64,000 nt of DNA from Prevotellaceae bacterium (GTDB lineage: Bacteria; Bacteroidota; Bacteroidia; Bacteroidales; Paludibacteraceae): NCBI GenBank assembly GCA_031271465.1, contig JAISVR010000001.1, positions 124,001 through 188,000 on the forward strand. Direction: 5' to 3'. Below the pieces are notes generated by a model that saw only the letters and a list, made by a program, of their open reading frames with translations, was not told the origin of the DNA and did no database searches. Below are positions 45,136-54,663 of the stretch, in pieces. Position 1 is the first letter of the stretch; each line of letters begins with the position of its first letter. The position numbers and the translations under genes were made by a program.

Positions 45136-46539
45136 TTAATATGCATTTTTATCACCTTTTATCATCAAAATTATTGTTTTAAAGATAATTTTTATGTCGA
45201 GCCAGAATGTCCAGTTCTCTAAATACCATACATCGTACTCTACACGAATCTTCATTTCACTCAAATTTCGAGTTTCTCCCCGATAGCCATTTACCTGTGC
45301 CCAACCGGTAATACCGGGCTTTGCCCAGTGTCGAAGCATGTACTTGTCTATCAGTTTGGAATACTGCTCGGTGTGGTTCAACATATGCGGACGAGGACCT
45401 ATGATACTCATATCGCCTTTGAGTACATTCCAAAACTGGGGTAATTCGTCTAAATTACTATGTCGTAGAAAAGCTCCGATTCCGGTTACACGCTCATCGC
45501 CTCGCGTAGCCTGTTTTTCGTCGCTTTCTATATTTTGTTTCATTGAGCGAAATTTATAACATACAAAACTTTTGCCTTTTTTGCCGGTGCGCTTTTGTTT
45601 GAAGAAAATATCTCCTTTCGACGATAATTTTATCAAGCTTCCAAAAATAAGAAACAATAGCGGAAAGAGCAAAAGCAGGAAAAGAAAAGATACTACGACA
45701 TCGAAGGTTCGCTTTATAAATCGGGCTACATAGCTTTCGAGCGGCTCGGAGCGCAGGGAAATGAGCGGCAAATCGTCGACAAATTGTAAATTGACTTTTC
45801 GGGTTAAAAAACGCGAAAAATCGGGCACGAAATAAAATGTAATGAATGATTTTTCGGCATAATCAAGTATTGGTAGAGCTCTTCGGTCGTCGCCCGCAGG
45901 CAAGGCACAAAAAATTTCGTCTATTTTGTTGGCTTGCAGGTAAGGCAACACATCGTCGAGCTTCCCCAGCAACAAAGATTTTTCAACCACTATGTTTTTA
46001 TGTTCCCGATTGTCAAAAAATCCCTTTAATCGGTAGCTGTTATAGGCATTGCCTATTATTTGTTCTTGCACGGCAACTGCCATATTACCCGTTCCAAGTA
46101 CAATTACATTGTGTATGTTGCTGCGCCGTTGGCGAATTAATTTGATAATTTTGCTCAAAGCACGACGATAACCTACAATAAATAGAAATTCAAGCAAGAA
46201 CAGTGTAATTACATAACGGAATGTAAATTCGTGTAATTTCTCAGTAAACACTACTACAACAAACAGCATCAAAAATTGTGTAAGAAGTATCTTGCTCACT
46301 CTGTCAAGGATCTCTTCCATACGCACATTGCGTCGATGAAACACAATTCCCCATACAGAGAAACTCCACAAATAGGCTACATTGAGATAGATATAAACAT
46401 GTTTATCGTGGAGAAAAAAATCGGAAGAAAGATGCGTTTTGTTAAGCCAATATGCTAACAAGAAAGAGGCGTTTATAATAAGCAATTCGCCTATCATCAC
46501 CAACCATTTAATGTGTGAATAATTTTTCTCTGAATGCAT
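45136..46539 (-). CDS. Undecaprenyl-phosphate sugar-1-P transferase (WcaJ-type)
   Basis: A 467-residue membrane enzyme that transfers a hexose-1-phosphate to undecaprenyl phosphate, the first step of exopolysaccharide assembly. An N-terminal region with four or five transmembrane helices (residues 10-125) is followed by a Rossmann-type region (VIVLGTGNMAVAVQEQII). Then comes the catalytic bacterial-sugar-transferase domain: KRTFDVVVSFLFLLLLFPL, FFKQKRTGKKGKSF, LDELPQFWNVLKGDMSIIGP with RPHM, and KPGITGWAQVNGYRGET. It is the last gene of an operon with Wza- and Wzc-like genes. The sugar cannot be told. Confidence 0.94.
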   Translation of the reverse strand: MHSEKNYSHIKWLVMIGELLIINASFLLAYWLNKTHLSSDFFLHDKHVYIYLNVAYLWSFSVWGIVFHRRNVRMEEILDRVSKILLTQFLMLFVVVVFTEKLHEFTFRYVITLFLLEFLFIVGYRRALSKIIKLIRQRRSNIHNVIVLGTGNMAVAVQEQIIGNAYNSYRLKGFFDNREHKNIVVEKSLLLGKLDDVLPYLQANKIDEIFCALPAGDDRRALPILDYAEKSFITFYFVPDFSRFLTRKVNLQFVDDLPLISLRSEPLESYVARFIKRTFDVVVSFLFLLLLFPLLFLIFGSLIKLSSKGDIFFKQKRTGKKGKSFVCYKFRSMKQNIESDEKQATRGDERVTGIGAFLRHSNLDELPQFWNVLKGDMSIIGPRPHMLNHTEQYSKLIDKYMLRHWAKPGITGWAQVNGYRGETRNLSEMKIRVEYDVWYLENWTFWLDIKIIFKTIILMIKGDKNAY

Positions 46540-46561
46540 TCTATCAATTCTTTCCTCTTAT

Positions 46562-48919
46562 TTATTTTTTTATAAGACACTGCAACAATCGCTGTATTCC
46601 CTTTCTTTTTACATCTTCTTCTTTCGAATAATATCCGTAATGATATCCGGCACGGTAACCTCGATTTTTCTTTACGCTCGAATCGTTAAGCACCAAATAG
46701 ATATCGGACAGTTTTTTGTTTTCGTAGAGTTCGTTTATAAACTGCACACTGTCTTTATCCGATTGTTTTTCACGCACAACATAGAGTGTGAGGTCAGATA
46801 CACGGTTTACAAGGAATGTATCCGAAACAATGCCTACCGGCGCAGTGTCTACAATAATATAATCGTATCGTTTGCGTAATTTTTCAAACAATTTATCCAA
46901 TTCGGGTTTTCCAAGCAGTTCATTAGGATTTGGCGGAATAATTCCTCCGGGCAACACATCCAGATTGTCGCTATTTGGAGCTTTCACTATCAATTCGTCA
47001 AGCGGATGCCCCATTGCCAAATAACTTGTAATACCATGTTGTGCTTTAATATCCAAATAATTTGCTACACTTGGATTGCGAATATCAAGCCCAACAAGAA
47101 GCACCTTTTTGTCGATAAGAGCAAAAGTATAAGCCAAATTAGCACTTACAAAACTCTTGCCTTCGTTACTCATAGTGGAAGTAACGGTGATTACTTTTTT
47201 GTCTTCCGAGCCGAGAATAAATTGCAAATTATTACGCAACAGACGGAATAATTCTGTGTCGCTCGAATTGTCATTAGCTGTAACAACAATTCTCTTGTTA
47301 GTTTTATTAGTAGATAATTCACCTAAAACAGGAGCTTTAGAGAGTTCTGTCAATTCTTCACTGCTGCTTATCTCGAAGGTTAACAGATTTTTGAGATAAA
47401 TAATGCCTATCGGCAACAGCAACCCGAGTAGAAATGCAGCAACCAGGATGATACCCGTTTTTGGTGAAACAGGGTCGGCATCTGCGCGGGCATAGGACAC
47501 CACTTTGGCTTTTGGTGATGTAGCTGCAAGGGCAAGACTTGATTCTTCACGCTTTTGCAGCAGGAAAAGGTAAAGTGATTCTTTAATTTGCTGTTGGCGT
47601 TTTATTTCTAAAAATTCACGCTCAATTCGGGGAATTTGCTGAATTTTACCCACCGTTTGTGTGCTTTCCAAGCCGAGGTCTTTTTTAGCAATAGCCAGCG
47701 TTTTGCGCACATTGACAATATTCGACTTTATTCCCTGGCGCATCGTTTCTAGTTGATTAACTTTATTTTCGAGTACCGGATTTGAGGCTGTCGAAGCCCG
47801 CTGAATGCGCTCTTTATCAAGCGACATTTCGTTGTATCGGTTAATAAGCTCAGCAAGTCCGGGGTCAGTGATGCCAAGATTTGGTATTAATCGGTCGCGA
47901 TTTTGATTGTCGTTAATAAATTGCTCCACAAACTGAATGATGTTGAGTTGTGTTTCCACTTCATAAAGTTTACTTTCATTGTGTCCGCTTTGGCTGATAA
48001 ACAACTGGGCTTCACTCGAAATATCGGTAATTTTATTACGAGTTTTAAATGTTTCCACATCTTTTTCCACATTTGAAAGTTCACCGGTAAGCGATTTTAA
48101 TCGCTCATCAATGAACGACGAAGTGTTAATGGTTATCTGGTTTTTGTCATCAACTGCTTGTTTATTGTACAGATCTACAAAACTGTTTAGAAAATCTTTC
48201 CCGCGCTCCGTATTTTCGTCAATAAACGAAATATTGAGCACACTCGAAGTCTTAGTAGCGGGCACAATGTTGAAAGTTTTGGAGTAATTTACCGCCATTT
48301 TTTCAGGATTGTAAATGCTCAGTGCAAGTTTATCGGGAATTTCGGCAAGCGGCAACACAGGTTGTAAAACTACTGTACCAAATGGATAGCGAAGAGTGGC
48401 AGGGAAACTGCTAACGGTAATGCTTTGATAGTGTGTATCTTCACATTCGGCAGTAAACGAGTAGCTATTATTTTCTTCCTTGGTAATTTTGATTTCAATT
48501 GCCTTATGCAAAGTGTCGAGATCAATATTTTTTATTTCGACAAAAAACGGGGCTGGATAAAGTATGGGTTTCTGCAATTTGTCGGCAGCACGGAATTCCA
48601 CATTATATTTTGTGAAAATGATAGCTGTTTTTATTAAATCTGCCGATTTGAATACTTCAATTTCATTGCTGACATTATTCTTACCATTACCCAATCCGAG
48701 GTTACTTAAAACGGAAAAATCACCTACCCCTTGCTCTTCGTCTTTGATAAGAACCGAAGTGCCTATTGTGTATTGCTTATTCGTACAAGCTATATATGCA
48801 CAAGCTATTGCCACAAAAACAAGAGCAGTAAGACAAATTAGTTTCCAATAAGGCAGGTATTGCCGAATCAGTTTTTTAATATTAATTTCATCAGAGTTGT
48901 TATTCTGGTTGGCACTCAT
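46562..48919 (-). CDS. Polysaccharide tyrosine autokinase (Wzc-type)
   Basis: A 785-residue inner membrane protein that controls chain length and export. Two membrane helices (near residues 30-50 and 490-515) flank a periplasmic Wzz domain with coiled coils. The cytoplasmic BY-kinase domain has a Walker A (TVTSTMSNEGKSFVSANLA; the first part differs from the usual TSxxPGEGKS), Walker A' (LLVGLDIRNPS) and Walker B (YIIVDTAPVG). The C-terminus holds the tyrosine cluster NRGYRAGYHYGYYSKEED, the target of autophosphorylation. Gaps to its neighbours are 22 and 14 bp. Confidence 0.95.
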   Translation of the reverse strand: MSANQNNNSDEINIKKLIRQYLPYWKLICLTALVFVAIACAYIACTNKQYTIGTSVLIKDEEQGVGDFSVLSNLGLGNGKNNVSNEIEVFKSADLIKTAIIFTKYNVEFRAADKLQKPILYPAPFFVEIKNIDLDTLHKAIEIKITKEENNSYSFTAECEDTHYQSITVSSFPATLRYPFGTVVLQPVLPLAEIPDKLALSIYNPEKMAVNYSKTFNIVPATKTSSVLNISFIDENTERGKDFLNSFVDLYNKQAVDDKNQITINTSSFIDERLKSLTGELSNVEKDVETFKTRNKITDISSEAQLFISQSGHNESKLYEVETQLNIIQFVEQFINDNQNRDRLIPNLGITDPGLAELINRYNEMSLDKERIQRASTASNPVLENKVNQLETMRQGIKSNIVNVRKTLAIAKKDLGLESTQTVGKIQQIPRIEREFLEIKRQQQIKESLYLFLLQKREESSLALAATSPKAKVVSYARADADPVSPKTGIILVAAFLLGLLLPIGIIYLKNLLTFEISSSEELTELSKAPVLGELSTNKTNKRIVVTANDNSSDTELFRLLRNNLQFILGSEDKKVITVTSTMSNEGKSFVSANLAYTFALIDKKVLLVGLDIRNPSVANYLDIKAQHGITSYLAMGHPLDELIVKAPNSDNLDVLPGGIIPPNPNELLGKPELDKLFEKLRKRYDYIIVDTAPVGIVSDTFLVNRVSDLTLYVVREKQSDKDSVQFINELYENKKLSDIYLVLNDSSVKKNRGYRAGYHYGYYSKEEDVKRKGIQRLLQCLIKK

Positions 48920-48933
48920 ACTCTTTTTTCAAG

Positions 48934-49725
48934 TTATTTTAAAATATTGACTATCAGAGATGTTAAGCTGATTAAAATAGAGGTAACCGAAACCGACATT
49001 GTTTCGGCTGCACCGATACCCGCAGAACGAGCACGCGCGTTGTTTACCTGTACATACAGCACATCGTTTTGTTTGAGGTAGTAGTAAGGCGACGACAGCA
49101 AGTTTTTGTCCTGCAGGTCGATACGCACGGTTTCTTTTTTGCCGTTTTCGTCTTCGCGAATAAGCAATACATTATCGCGTCGTCCGTAGAGCGACATATC
49201 GCCTGCCATAGCCAAGGCTTCGAATAACGAAACTTTTTCGCTTGCAATAGTATAAGTGCCCGGATGGGTAACTTCACCTAATACTGAGATTTTGAAATTT
49301 ATATAGCGAATCACCACAATAGGTTCTTCTTTGAGATAAGCAGGATAAATTTTATTTTTGATTTCTTCTTCCACCTCTCGCTTGGTTTTTCCATTTACGA
49401 AAATTTTACCAATAACAGGGAAAAAAACACTTCCGTCGGCATCAACAAAATAGGTTTGTAACGACGATTGGGCAGATTGTATATTGGTGCCCGAAAATTG
49501 CTGCGGCGTAAGCATCATATTGAAACTTGCTGCGGCTTCGGGCGTAGTAGTGTTTACCACAATAGTAAGTTGATCTCCTTTATAAATGCGCGGTTCAGGT
49601 ATACCTGCGCTACTCACGGTGTCATTGCCTGCATCTTTCAAATAGGGAATTTTCTTCCCCGCCGAACAAGCCGTTAAAAAAATCACTCCAAACACAAAAA
49701 AATATTTTACGGTCGTGCTTTTCAT
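48934..49725 (-). CDS. Polysaccharide export lipoprotein (Wza/BexD-type)
   Basis: A 263-residue outer membrane lipoprotein that forms the export channel for capsule or exopolysaccharide. Signal MKSTTVKYFFVFGVIFLTAC with Cys20; SLBB and poly-export motifs in order: RIYKGDQLTIVVNTTTPEAA, YFVDADGSVFFPVIGKIFVNGKT, and ISVLGEVTHPGTYTIASEKVSLFEALAMAG. A C-terminal membrane helix (VTSILISLTSLIVNIL) anchors it. It is shorter than E. coli Wza, as usual in Bacteroidota. First gene of the three-gene operon. Confidence 0.95.
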   Translation of the reverse strand: MKSTTVKYFFVFGVIFLTACSAGKKIPYLKDAGNDTVSSAGIPEPRIYKGDQLTIVVNTTTPEAAASFNMMLTPQQFSGTNIQSAQSSLQTYFVDADGSVFFPVIGKIFVNGKTKREVEEEIKNKIYPAYLKEEPIVVIRYINFKISVLGEVTHPGTYTIASEKVSLFEALAMAGDMSLYGRRDNVLLIREDENGKKETVRIDLQDKNLLSSPYYYLKQNDVLYVQVNNARARSAGIGAAETMSVSVTSILISLTSLIVNILK

Positions 49726-49860
49726 CTCCTTTTAATAATCATTTCTATTTTAATTTGAGTAGCAAAAACATTGATTTTTAATGCGAAAACCCATGTAAAA
49801 AACGCTAATAATCAGTTGTTTATAAAAATATACAAATTAAAAAAACTCTTAATTTTTCGC

Positions 49861-49868
49861 CAAAGATA
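49861..49868 (-). promoter_or_regulatory. -7 element for the exopolysaccharide operon
   Basis: Minus-strand CTTATCTTTG contains TATCTTTG, 135 bp before the ATG at 49725, leaving a long A/T-rich 5' leader. Confidence 0.4.
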
Positions 49869-49939
49869 AGCTAAATCATTTAAAAGAAAAAAGCTTTTTA
49901 ACAAAAAAAGCTTTTCTAACTTGCTAAAATCACTGTTTT

Positions 49940-50887
49940 TCAGAGCCATTTCCGCTTGCGAAAGTAATATAATACGGCAACCGAAAATAACACCATTAAC
50001 GCAATAGAGAATGGGTAACCCCAGCGCCAGGTCAATTCGGGCATAAAGCGGAAATTCATACCATAAAGGCTCGCTATGAGCGTGGGCGGCATAAAAATAA
50101 CCGACACCACGGTGAAGATTTTGATAATTTTATTTTGCTGCAAATTTACCAAACCGAGAAAGGTATCTTGCAGATAATCAAGGCGGTCGAACCCAAACCG
50201 GATGTATTCAAACATCGAGTTAATGTCTTTTATTACCATCGTAAGTCGCTGCAAGAGTTCGTGCGGGAAAAGGCTTGATTTGAGCAGATTCGATACCATG
50301 CGTTGCTTGTCCATGATATTTTGCCGAACCACCATCACCTTTTCCTGCATTTCTTTAATTTGCAACAGGATATCCTGGTCGAGGTCGGCATCGGTATTCA
50401 GCGTTCTACTGAGTGCCGAAATTTGGTCGGTGAGTTCTTCAATCACATCGGCGTCGTATTCCACGCGGGTTTCGAGCAATGTAACAAGCACATGATAACC
50501 CGTGGGAAAATTCCGGGGATTGGCATAAATTTTCTTCACCGTTTCGTTAAACGATTTGAAACCCGTGTTACGCACCGACACCAGAATATTGTTTTTCACG
50601 ATAAACGACACCGGTTCGAGGGTAAAATTATCGAGCAAAAAACCGGCATTTGCCACAATACTGTCGTCGGTCTGGATAAAACGCGACGACATTTCTATTT
50701 CCTCAATTTCTTCGTCTTCCTGAATATAAATTTTCAAGAATTGTTCGAGTTCGGTTTCCGTAGCCTCGGGCACATCGTTGAGGTCTATCCAAATTAAATC
50801 CTGTTTATCGACCCGTTTGAGCGTTTCGATTGATTTTGATATTTTGAGTCTACCGTTTTCACGATAAAATAATTTTAATTCCGACAT
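49940..50887 (-). CDS. corA: CorA-type magnesium transporter
   Basis: A 315-residue inner membrane protein of the CorA family. A soluble N-terminal domain (residues 1-230) with long helices (EMQEKVMVVRQNIMDKQRMV) ends in two C-terminal transmembrane helices; between them is the GMN signature (SLYGMNFRFMPE), the selectivity loop for Mg2+. The last residues KRKWL are a usual basic tail. It lies 40 bp after rsmA and is probably co-transcribed with it. Its ion (Mg, Co or Zn) cannot be decided from sequence alone. Confidence 0.94.
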   Translation of the reverse strand: MSELKLFYRENGRLKISKSIETLKRVDKQDLIWIDLNDVPEATETELEQFLKIYIQEDEEIEEIEMSSRFIQTDDSIVANAGFLLDNFTLEPVSFIVKNNILVSVRNTGFKSFNETVKKIYANPRNFPTGYHVLVTLLETRVEYDADVIEELTDQISALSRTLNTDADLDQDILLQIKEMQEKVMVVRQNIMDKQRMVSNLLKSSLFPHELLQRLTMVIKDINSMFEYIRFGFDRLDYLQDTFLGLVNLQQNKIIKIFTVVSVIFMPPTLIASLYGMNFRFMPELTWRWGYPFSIALMVLFSVAVLYYFRKRKWL

Positions 50888-50927
50888 GATGTAATTTACA
50901 ATTTAAGATTTACAACTTACGATTTTT

Positions 50928-51701
50928 TCACTCTCCTTGTTCGATGAGATTTGTCAAACTGATAAAATCATCCACCGAAAGTTGCTCCGGTCGGAGAGCA
51001 AACACAGGGAGTTCGAGTATCGTATTATCGGCACCTGCAAGCTGTTTGAGCGAATTGCGCATCTGCTTGCGCCGCTGATTGAAGGCGGTTTTCACTACGG
51101 CAGAAAAAAGTTTTTCGTTACAGGCAAGCTGTTCACGACTGTTGCGCGTGAGGCGTATTACTGCCGATTTCACCTTTGGCGGCGGGTCAAATACATTTTC
51201 ATGCACCGTAAAAAGATATTCAATATCGTAGTAGGCTTGCAAAAAAACGCTCAAAATTCCGTAAGTTTTACTGCCCGGAGGCTCGGCAAGTCGCTCGGCA
51301 ACCTCTTTTTGTATCATACCTACGCAGCAGGGAATCTGGTTTTTATAGTCGAGAATTTTGAAAAAAATCTGGCTTGAAATATTGTATGGAAAATTGCCTA
51401 TTACCGCAAATTTATCGGGAAAAAGCAAAGTCAAATCAAGCTTCAAAAAATCGGTTTCGAGCACATGAAGCTGTGGATAATATTTGCGCAGATATTGTAC
51501 CGATTCACCGTCGAGTTCGACAGCTGTAAGATTTATTTTCGGATTTTTGAGGAGAAATTGAGTGAGAACGCCTGTGCCGGGACCAACTTCAAGCACATGC
51601 CGAGATGCCTCGGGCGGCAAACTCGCAGCAATACGACAAGCTATTTCCATATCGCACAGGAAATGCTGCCCCAAATGTTTTTTGGCACGCACTTTGGTCA
51701 T
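50928..51701 (-). CDS. rsmA: 16S rRNA dimethyladenosine transferase (RsmA/KsgA)
   Basis: Dimethylates two adjacent adenosines in helix 45 of 16S rRNA using SAM. The 257 residues show KKHLGQHFLCD at the N-terminus, the SAM-binding VLEVGPGTGVLTQFL near residue 38, TAVELDGESV, and the catalytic IGNFPYNISSQIFFK (NxPY motif). The C-terminal helical domain contains AFNQRRKQMRNSLK, the conserved rRNA-contact segment. Length and motifs are complete. Forms an operon with corA. Confidence 0.97.
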   Translation of the reverse strand: MTKVRAKKHLGQHFLCDMEIACRIAASLPPEASRHVLEVGPGTGVLTQFLLKNPKINLTAVELDGESVQYLRKYYPQLHVLETDFLKLDLTLLFPDKFAVIGNFPYNISSQIFFKILDYKNQIPCCVGMIQKEVAERLAEPPGSKTYGILSVFLQAYYDIEYLFTVHENVFDPPPKVKSAVIRLTRNSREQLACNEKLFSAVVKTAFNQRRKQMRNSLKQLAGADNTILELPVFALRPEQLSVDDFISLTNLIEQGE

Positions 51702-51778
51702 AACTATGGTAATCGTCGGTCATGGCGTTTTTTATTGAAAAATAATTTAACTTTGCAGCGATTTTTTAAATCGGCGGA

Positions 51779-51786
51779 CAAAGATA
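51779..51786 (-). promoter_or_regulatory. -7 element for rsmA-corA
   Basis: Minus-strand TATCTTTG, 77 bp before the rsmA ATG. Confidence 0.45.
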
Positions 51787-51846
51787 AGAATTAAACTTTA
51801 CGAAACAAAGTTCGGTGCAAGCCAATTACGAACTACGGACTAAAAA

Positions 51847-52365
51847 ATGCGAAAACTGTTTGAATTTCTTGGAGCATGGATTGGCACGGTGGTAGATTTT
51901 TTCTATCCGCCTTTTTCGCGTTATATGTCGCGACAATTTTTTCGCTATGGGGTAACGGGCGCAGCAAACATGGCTTTCGACTGGGTGCTGTATTTTGTGC
52001 TGTTTCATTGCGCGCTCCACGAAAGCAATCTTAATTTGACGGTAGTTACGCTCAGTCCACATATTGCGGCAATGCTCATGGTATTTCCCGTAACTTTTGT
52101 GAGTGGTTTTTTACTACAAAAATATGTTACTTTCACTTCGTCCGAATTGCGGGGACGAATACAAATCGTGCGCTACTTCAGTGTAGTGCTTACCAATTTG
52201 CTGCTAAATTATTTCGGGTTGAAACTGATGGTCGATGTGTTGGGCTTTTTCCCCACACCGTCGAAAATGGGTATTACGGTATTTTGCACTATTTTGAGTT
52301 ATTTAGCACAAAAGCATTATTCGTTTCGAGGAGGAATAAAATCTACACTTCCACAAAAAAACTGA
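51847..52365 (+). CDS. GtrA-like membrane protein
   Basis: A 172-residue protein with four transmembrane helices (FRYGVTGAANMAFDWVLYFV, MLMVFPVTFVSGFLLQKYVTF, VVLTNLLLNYFGLKLMVDV, and a last one near residue 145). The R-Y-x-x-x-G/T-x-x-N start and the F-L-x-x-K/R-x-x-T/S-F pattern resemble the GtrA family, which helps flip undecaprenyl-linked sugars. It is not beside the GtrB-like gene (33262). Its 3' end overlaps the convergent 52343 gene by 23 bp. Confidence 0.85.
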   Translation: MRKLFEFLGAWIGTVVDFFYPPFSRYMSRQFFRYGVTGAANMAFDWVLYFVLFHCALHESNLNLTVVTLSPHIAAMLMVFPVTFVSGFLLQKYVTFTSSELRGRIQIVRYFSVVLTNLLLNYFGLKLMVDVLGFFPTPSKMGITVFCTILSYLAQKHYSFRGGIKSTLPQKN

Positions 52366-52966
52366 TTATTCCAAGTAAGATCAGCGCCAATCCTGAAATG
52401 AGTTTGCCGTGCTGTTCCATAAATCTTGAATCAAAACGGTTTATCCCTTTCAGTCCAAGATACACCAAGCCAAGTATCAACGGCAGCGTAACCAGCATAT
52501 ACACTGCCGAAACCGACGCTATACCTGCTACACCAAATTTTGCTGCCTGCAAATAATAAGCTTCGAGTTCGAGACAGGGGGAGAAAAACATGCCTGCTGC
52601 CAACGAAACGATAATTGCCGTTTTTGATTTCCTGCGGTCGATATGCAATTCATGTTTGTGTTGCGAGCGAAATCTGCTTACATCGAGAAATACATATACT
52701 GCCCCTAAAATTATCAGAATGAGTGGGGCAACAATATGTGCGGCAGATTCGTAGCGTGCAAAAAGCTGAATTCCTACAAAACCTACAATTACTCCCAGCA
52801 CAATATTACTCAGCAGATGAAAAAACGCTGCAATAAATGATGCCCATAATGATTCTCGAGTCGACCAATGCTCTGCTTTGGCAACAATAATAAACGGAAG
52901 CCAATGATTGGGTATCGCCGCATGAATAACACTCAGCACCAAACTACCAACAAAGAGTTGCCACAT
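52343..52966 (-). CDS. UreH/HupE-like integral membrane protein (metal transport superfamily)
   Basis: A 207-residue protein with six hydrophobic segments. The N-terminal SVIHAAIPNHWLPFIIVAKA has the HxxxxxHW pair seen in nickel/cobalt transporter and UreH-like proteins, and a second motif GMFFSPCLELEAYYLQAAKFG resembles the conserved proline-Cys-Glu region. It may move a divalent metal or sulfur compound, but substrate cannot be read. Its 3' end overlaps the convergent GtrA-like gene by 23 bp, a tail-to-tail overlap. Confidence 0.75.
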   Translation of the reverse strand: MWQLFVGSLVLSVIHAAIPNHWLPFIIVAKAEHWSTRESLWASFIAAFFHLLSNIVLGVIVGFVGIQLFARYESAAHIVAPLILIILGAVYVFLDVSRFRSQHKHELHIDRRKSKTAIIVSLAAGMFFSPCLELEAYYLQAAKFGVAGIASVSAVYMLVTLPLILGLVYLGLKGINRFDSRFMEQHGKLISGLALILLGIISFFVEV

Positions 52967-53030
52967 AAATGATAATTACTATTGTTAATATTGAGCACAA
53001 AAGTGTGAAAAAAATGTGAAAAACACAATC

Positions 53031-54653
53031 TTATTTTTTGTCGACAATAATTTTATGTGTTTCCGAACCGTTGGTGTGGGTTATTTTGAGCAAATAAATT
53101 CCCTGTGGCAAATGTGAAATATCGGCTCTTAATTGTGTAGTATGATTTTTAACCTGTAAATTATAAATTCGGCTGCCCGATAAGTCGAACAATTCAATAT
53201 TTCCCATTTCCAATTCTCCATTTTCAATTCTCAATTCTCCATTTGTTGGATTAGGAAATACTACAGTCTTGGTGGTTCGAGGAGGATTTGCATCTGAAGC
53301 CAAGGGGTTGAAACCATTGCAAAAACCAATATTTGCATTAAGCGGATCGAGCCAAGCTTTGAGTTGCTTTTCTGTCTGCGAATAATAATCCCACGCCTTG
53401 TTAAAGCGGTAATAAAAATCGCTCAACGAATTGTCGCATTGCGATCGTCCACCGGTAAGCGCACCTACAACACGCATATCGGCATCGAAAAGAGGTGAAC
53501 CCGAAGAACCGGGCTGCGTAGTGCCAATATCCCAACTGGCAACCAACCAATGACTGTCTGCCTGCATTCCTGTAATAGGGGTTCCGGGGTAACGGCTAAT
53601 ATTGCCGTTTCGTACTGCTACCCGTTTATCGACACTGTATGGATGATGTATTCCTCGAAAAGGAGGGGGCAAGGAAACGGTATTCAAATTCCAGCCTGCA
53701 TAATAGGGACGAAAATCGGCAGGAGGTACCGTCGATAATTCTACCAATGCCATATCAATATCCGATGCCAATGCGCGCATAACGGAGCCGCTAATAAAAA
53801 AATCCGTTGGAGCGGGTTTTGAAAGATTGCAATCGGGTATTTCGTAATTGAAAAATGCTACTACCGAAGGAGCCATCAATATTTTATCTTCCTCACTGCT
53901 GTATTCATTTCCAAAACAGTGTGCTGCAGTAAGAATATATGGCTTGCCGTCTTGCGCAGTGTTATTTACCAAACTGCCAGAACAAAATTCATTGCCATTG
54001 ATAATGAGCAGGCAAACGCTTTGTTTGACTTCGGCAACTTCGGGTACACAAGAAGCATACAGGCTGCAATTGTCTTTATTCTCGGAAGCAAGATCGCCCG
54101 GCATTGCTTGAAAACCGCGATAGCCGTGATTCACTTCGCCTATTTGTAAACTTTGAGCGGCGGCGGAGCGTAAAATCGATTGCCGGAATTCGACTACTAT
54201 CTCGTCTCCATTCAAAGGCGGAATGGGCAGTACGCCCGATTTAAGATTATTTTTTGCCGTGAACGAATAAATTTGGCTTCGTGCAGTGTTGTAAACAAAC
54301 AAAGTATCGCCTTCTTTCAGTTGGAATTTATCGAAAAAAAGATTGATAGAAAAAGCTCCGCGCGATACAATGCCAACAGTCCAAACCCGGCGTCCGTCGG
54401 GGAGCGTGGCGGTGGTTCCCGAGTTTTCGGGTGTGAGATTGACGAAAAATTTTTTGGCAAAACGCATTCCGCCTATTCTGCCCTGCTGCTCGTTGATACT
54501 GTCTTCGCGCAGCATTTCGGAAGCATCGAAAGACGGCATTTCTACCCTTTCGAACAATGGGAAGGGTTGTGTTGTATTCTTGCTTTCGTTGGAAGCAACT
54601 GCCGAAACAAAAGCAAAAAACGCAATGCAGAATATGTTAAACAATTTTTTCAT
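53031..54653 (-). CDS. Secreted trypsin-like serine protease with T9SS sorting domain
   Basis: A 540-residue exported protease. Signal MKKLFNIFCIAFFAFVSAVA from ATG 54653. An N-terminal beta domain (residues 40-170) is followed by a catalytic S1-like domain with the triad His (YILTAAHCFGNEY), Asp (SDIDMALVEL) and Ser (TTQPGSSGSPLFD). It resembles lysyl-endopeptidase-type proteases of Bacteroidota; specificity is not visible. The C-terminal T9SS sorting domain has FPNPTNGELRIENGELEMGN, YNLQVKN and LPQGIYLLKITH, so it should be carried by the T9SS whose PorZ is at 29426. An in-frame TTG at 54659 was rejected as start. Confidence 0.92.
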   Translation of the reverse strand: MKKLFNIFCIAFFAFVSAVASNESKNTTQPFPLFERVEMPSFDASEMLREDSINEQQGRIGGMRFAKKFFVNLTPENSGTTATLPDGRRVWTVGIVSRGAFSINLFFDKFQLKEGDTLFVYNTARSQIYSFTAKNNLKSGVLPIPPLNGDEIVVEFRQSILRSAAAQSLQIGEVNHGYRGFQAMPGDLASENKDNCSLYASCVPEVAEVKQSVCLLIINGNEFCSGSLVNNTAQDGKPYILTAAHCFGNEYSSEEDKILMAPSVVAFFNYEIPDCNLSKPAPTDFFISGSVMRALASDIDMALVELSTVPPADFRPYYAGWNLNTVSLPPPFRGIHHPYSVDKRVAVRNGNISRYPGTPITGMQADSHWLVASWDIGTTQPGSSGSPLFDADMRVVGALTGGRSQCDNSLSDFYYRFNKAWDYYSQTEKQLKAWLDPLNANIGFCNGFNPLASDANPPRTTKTVVFPNPTNGELRIENGELEMGNIELFDLSGSRIYNLQVKNHTTQLRADISHLPQGIYLLKITHTNGSETHKIIVDKK

Positions 54654-54663
54654 GTACAAATTT

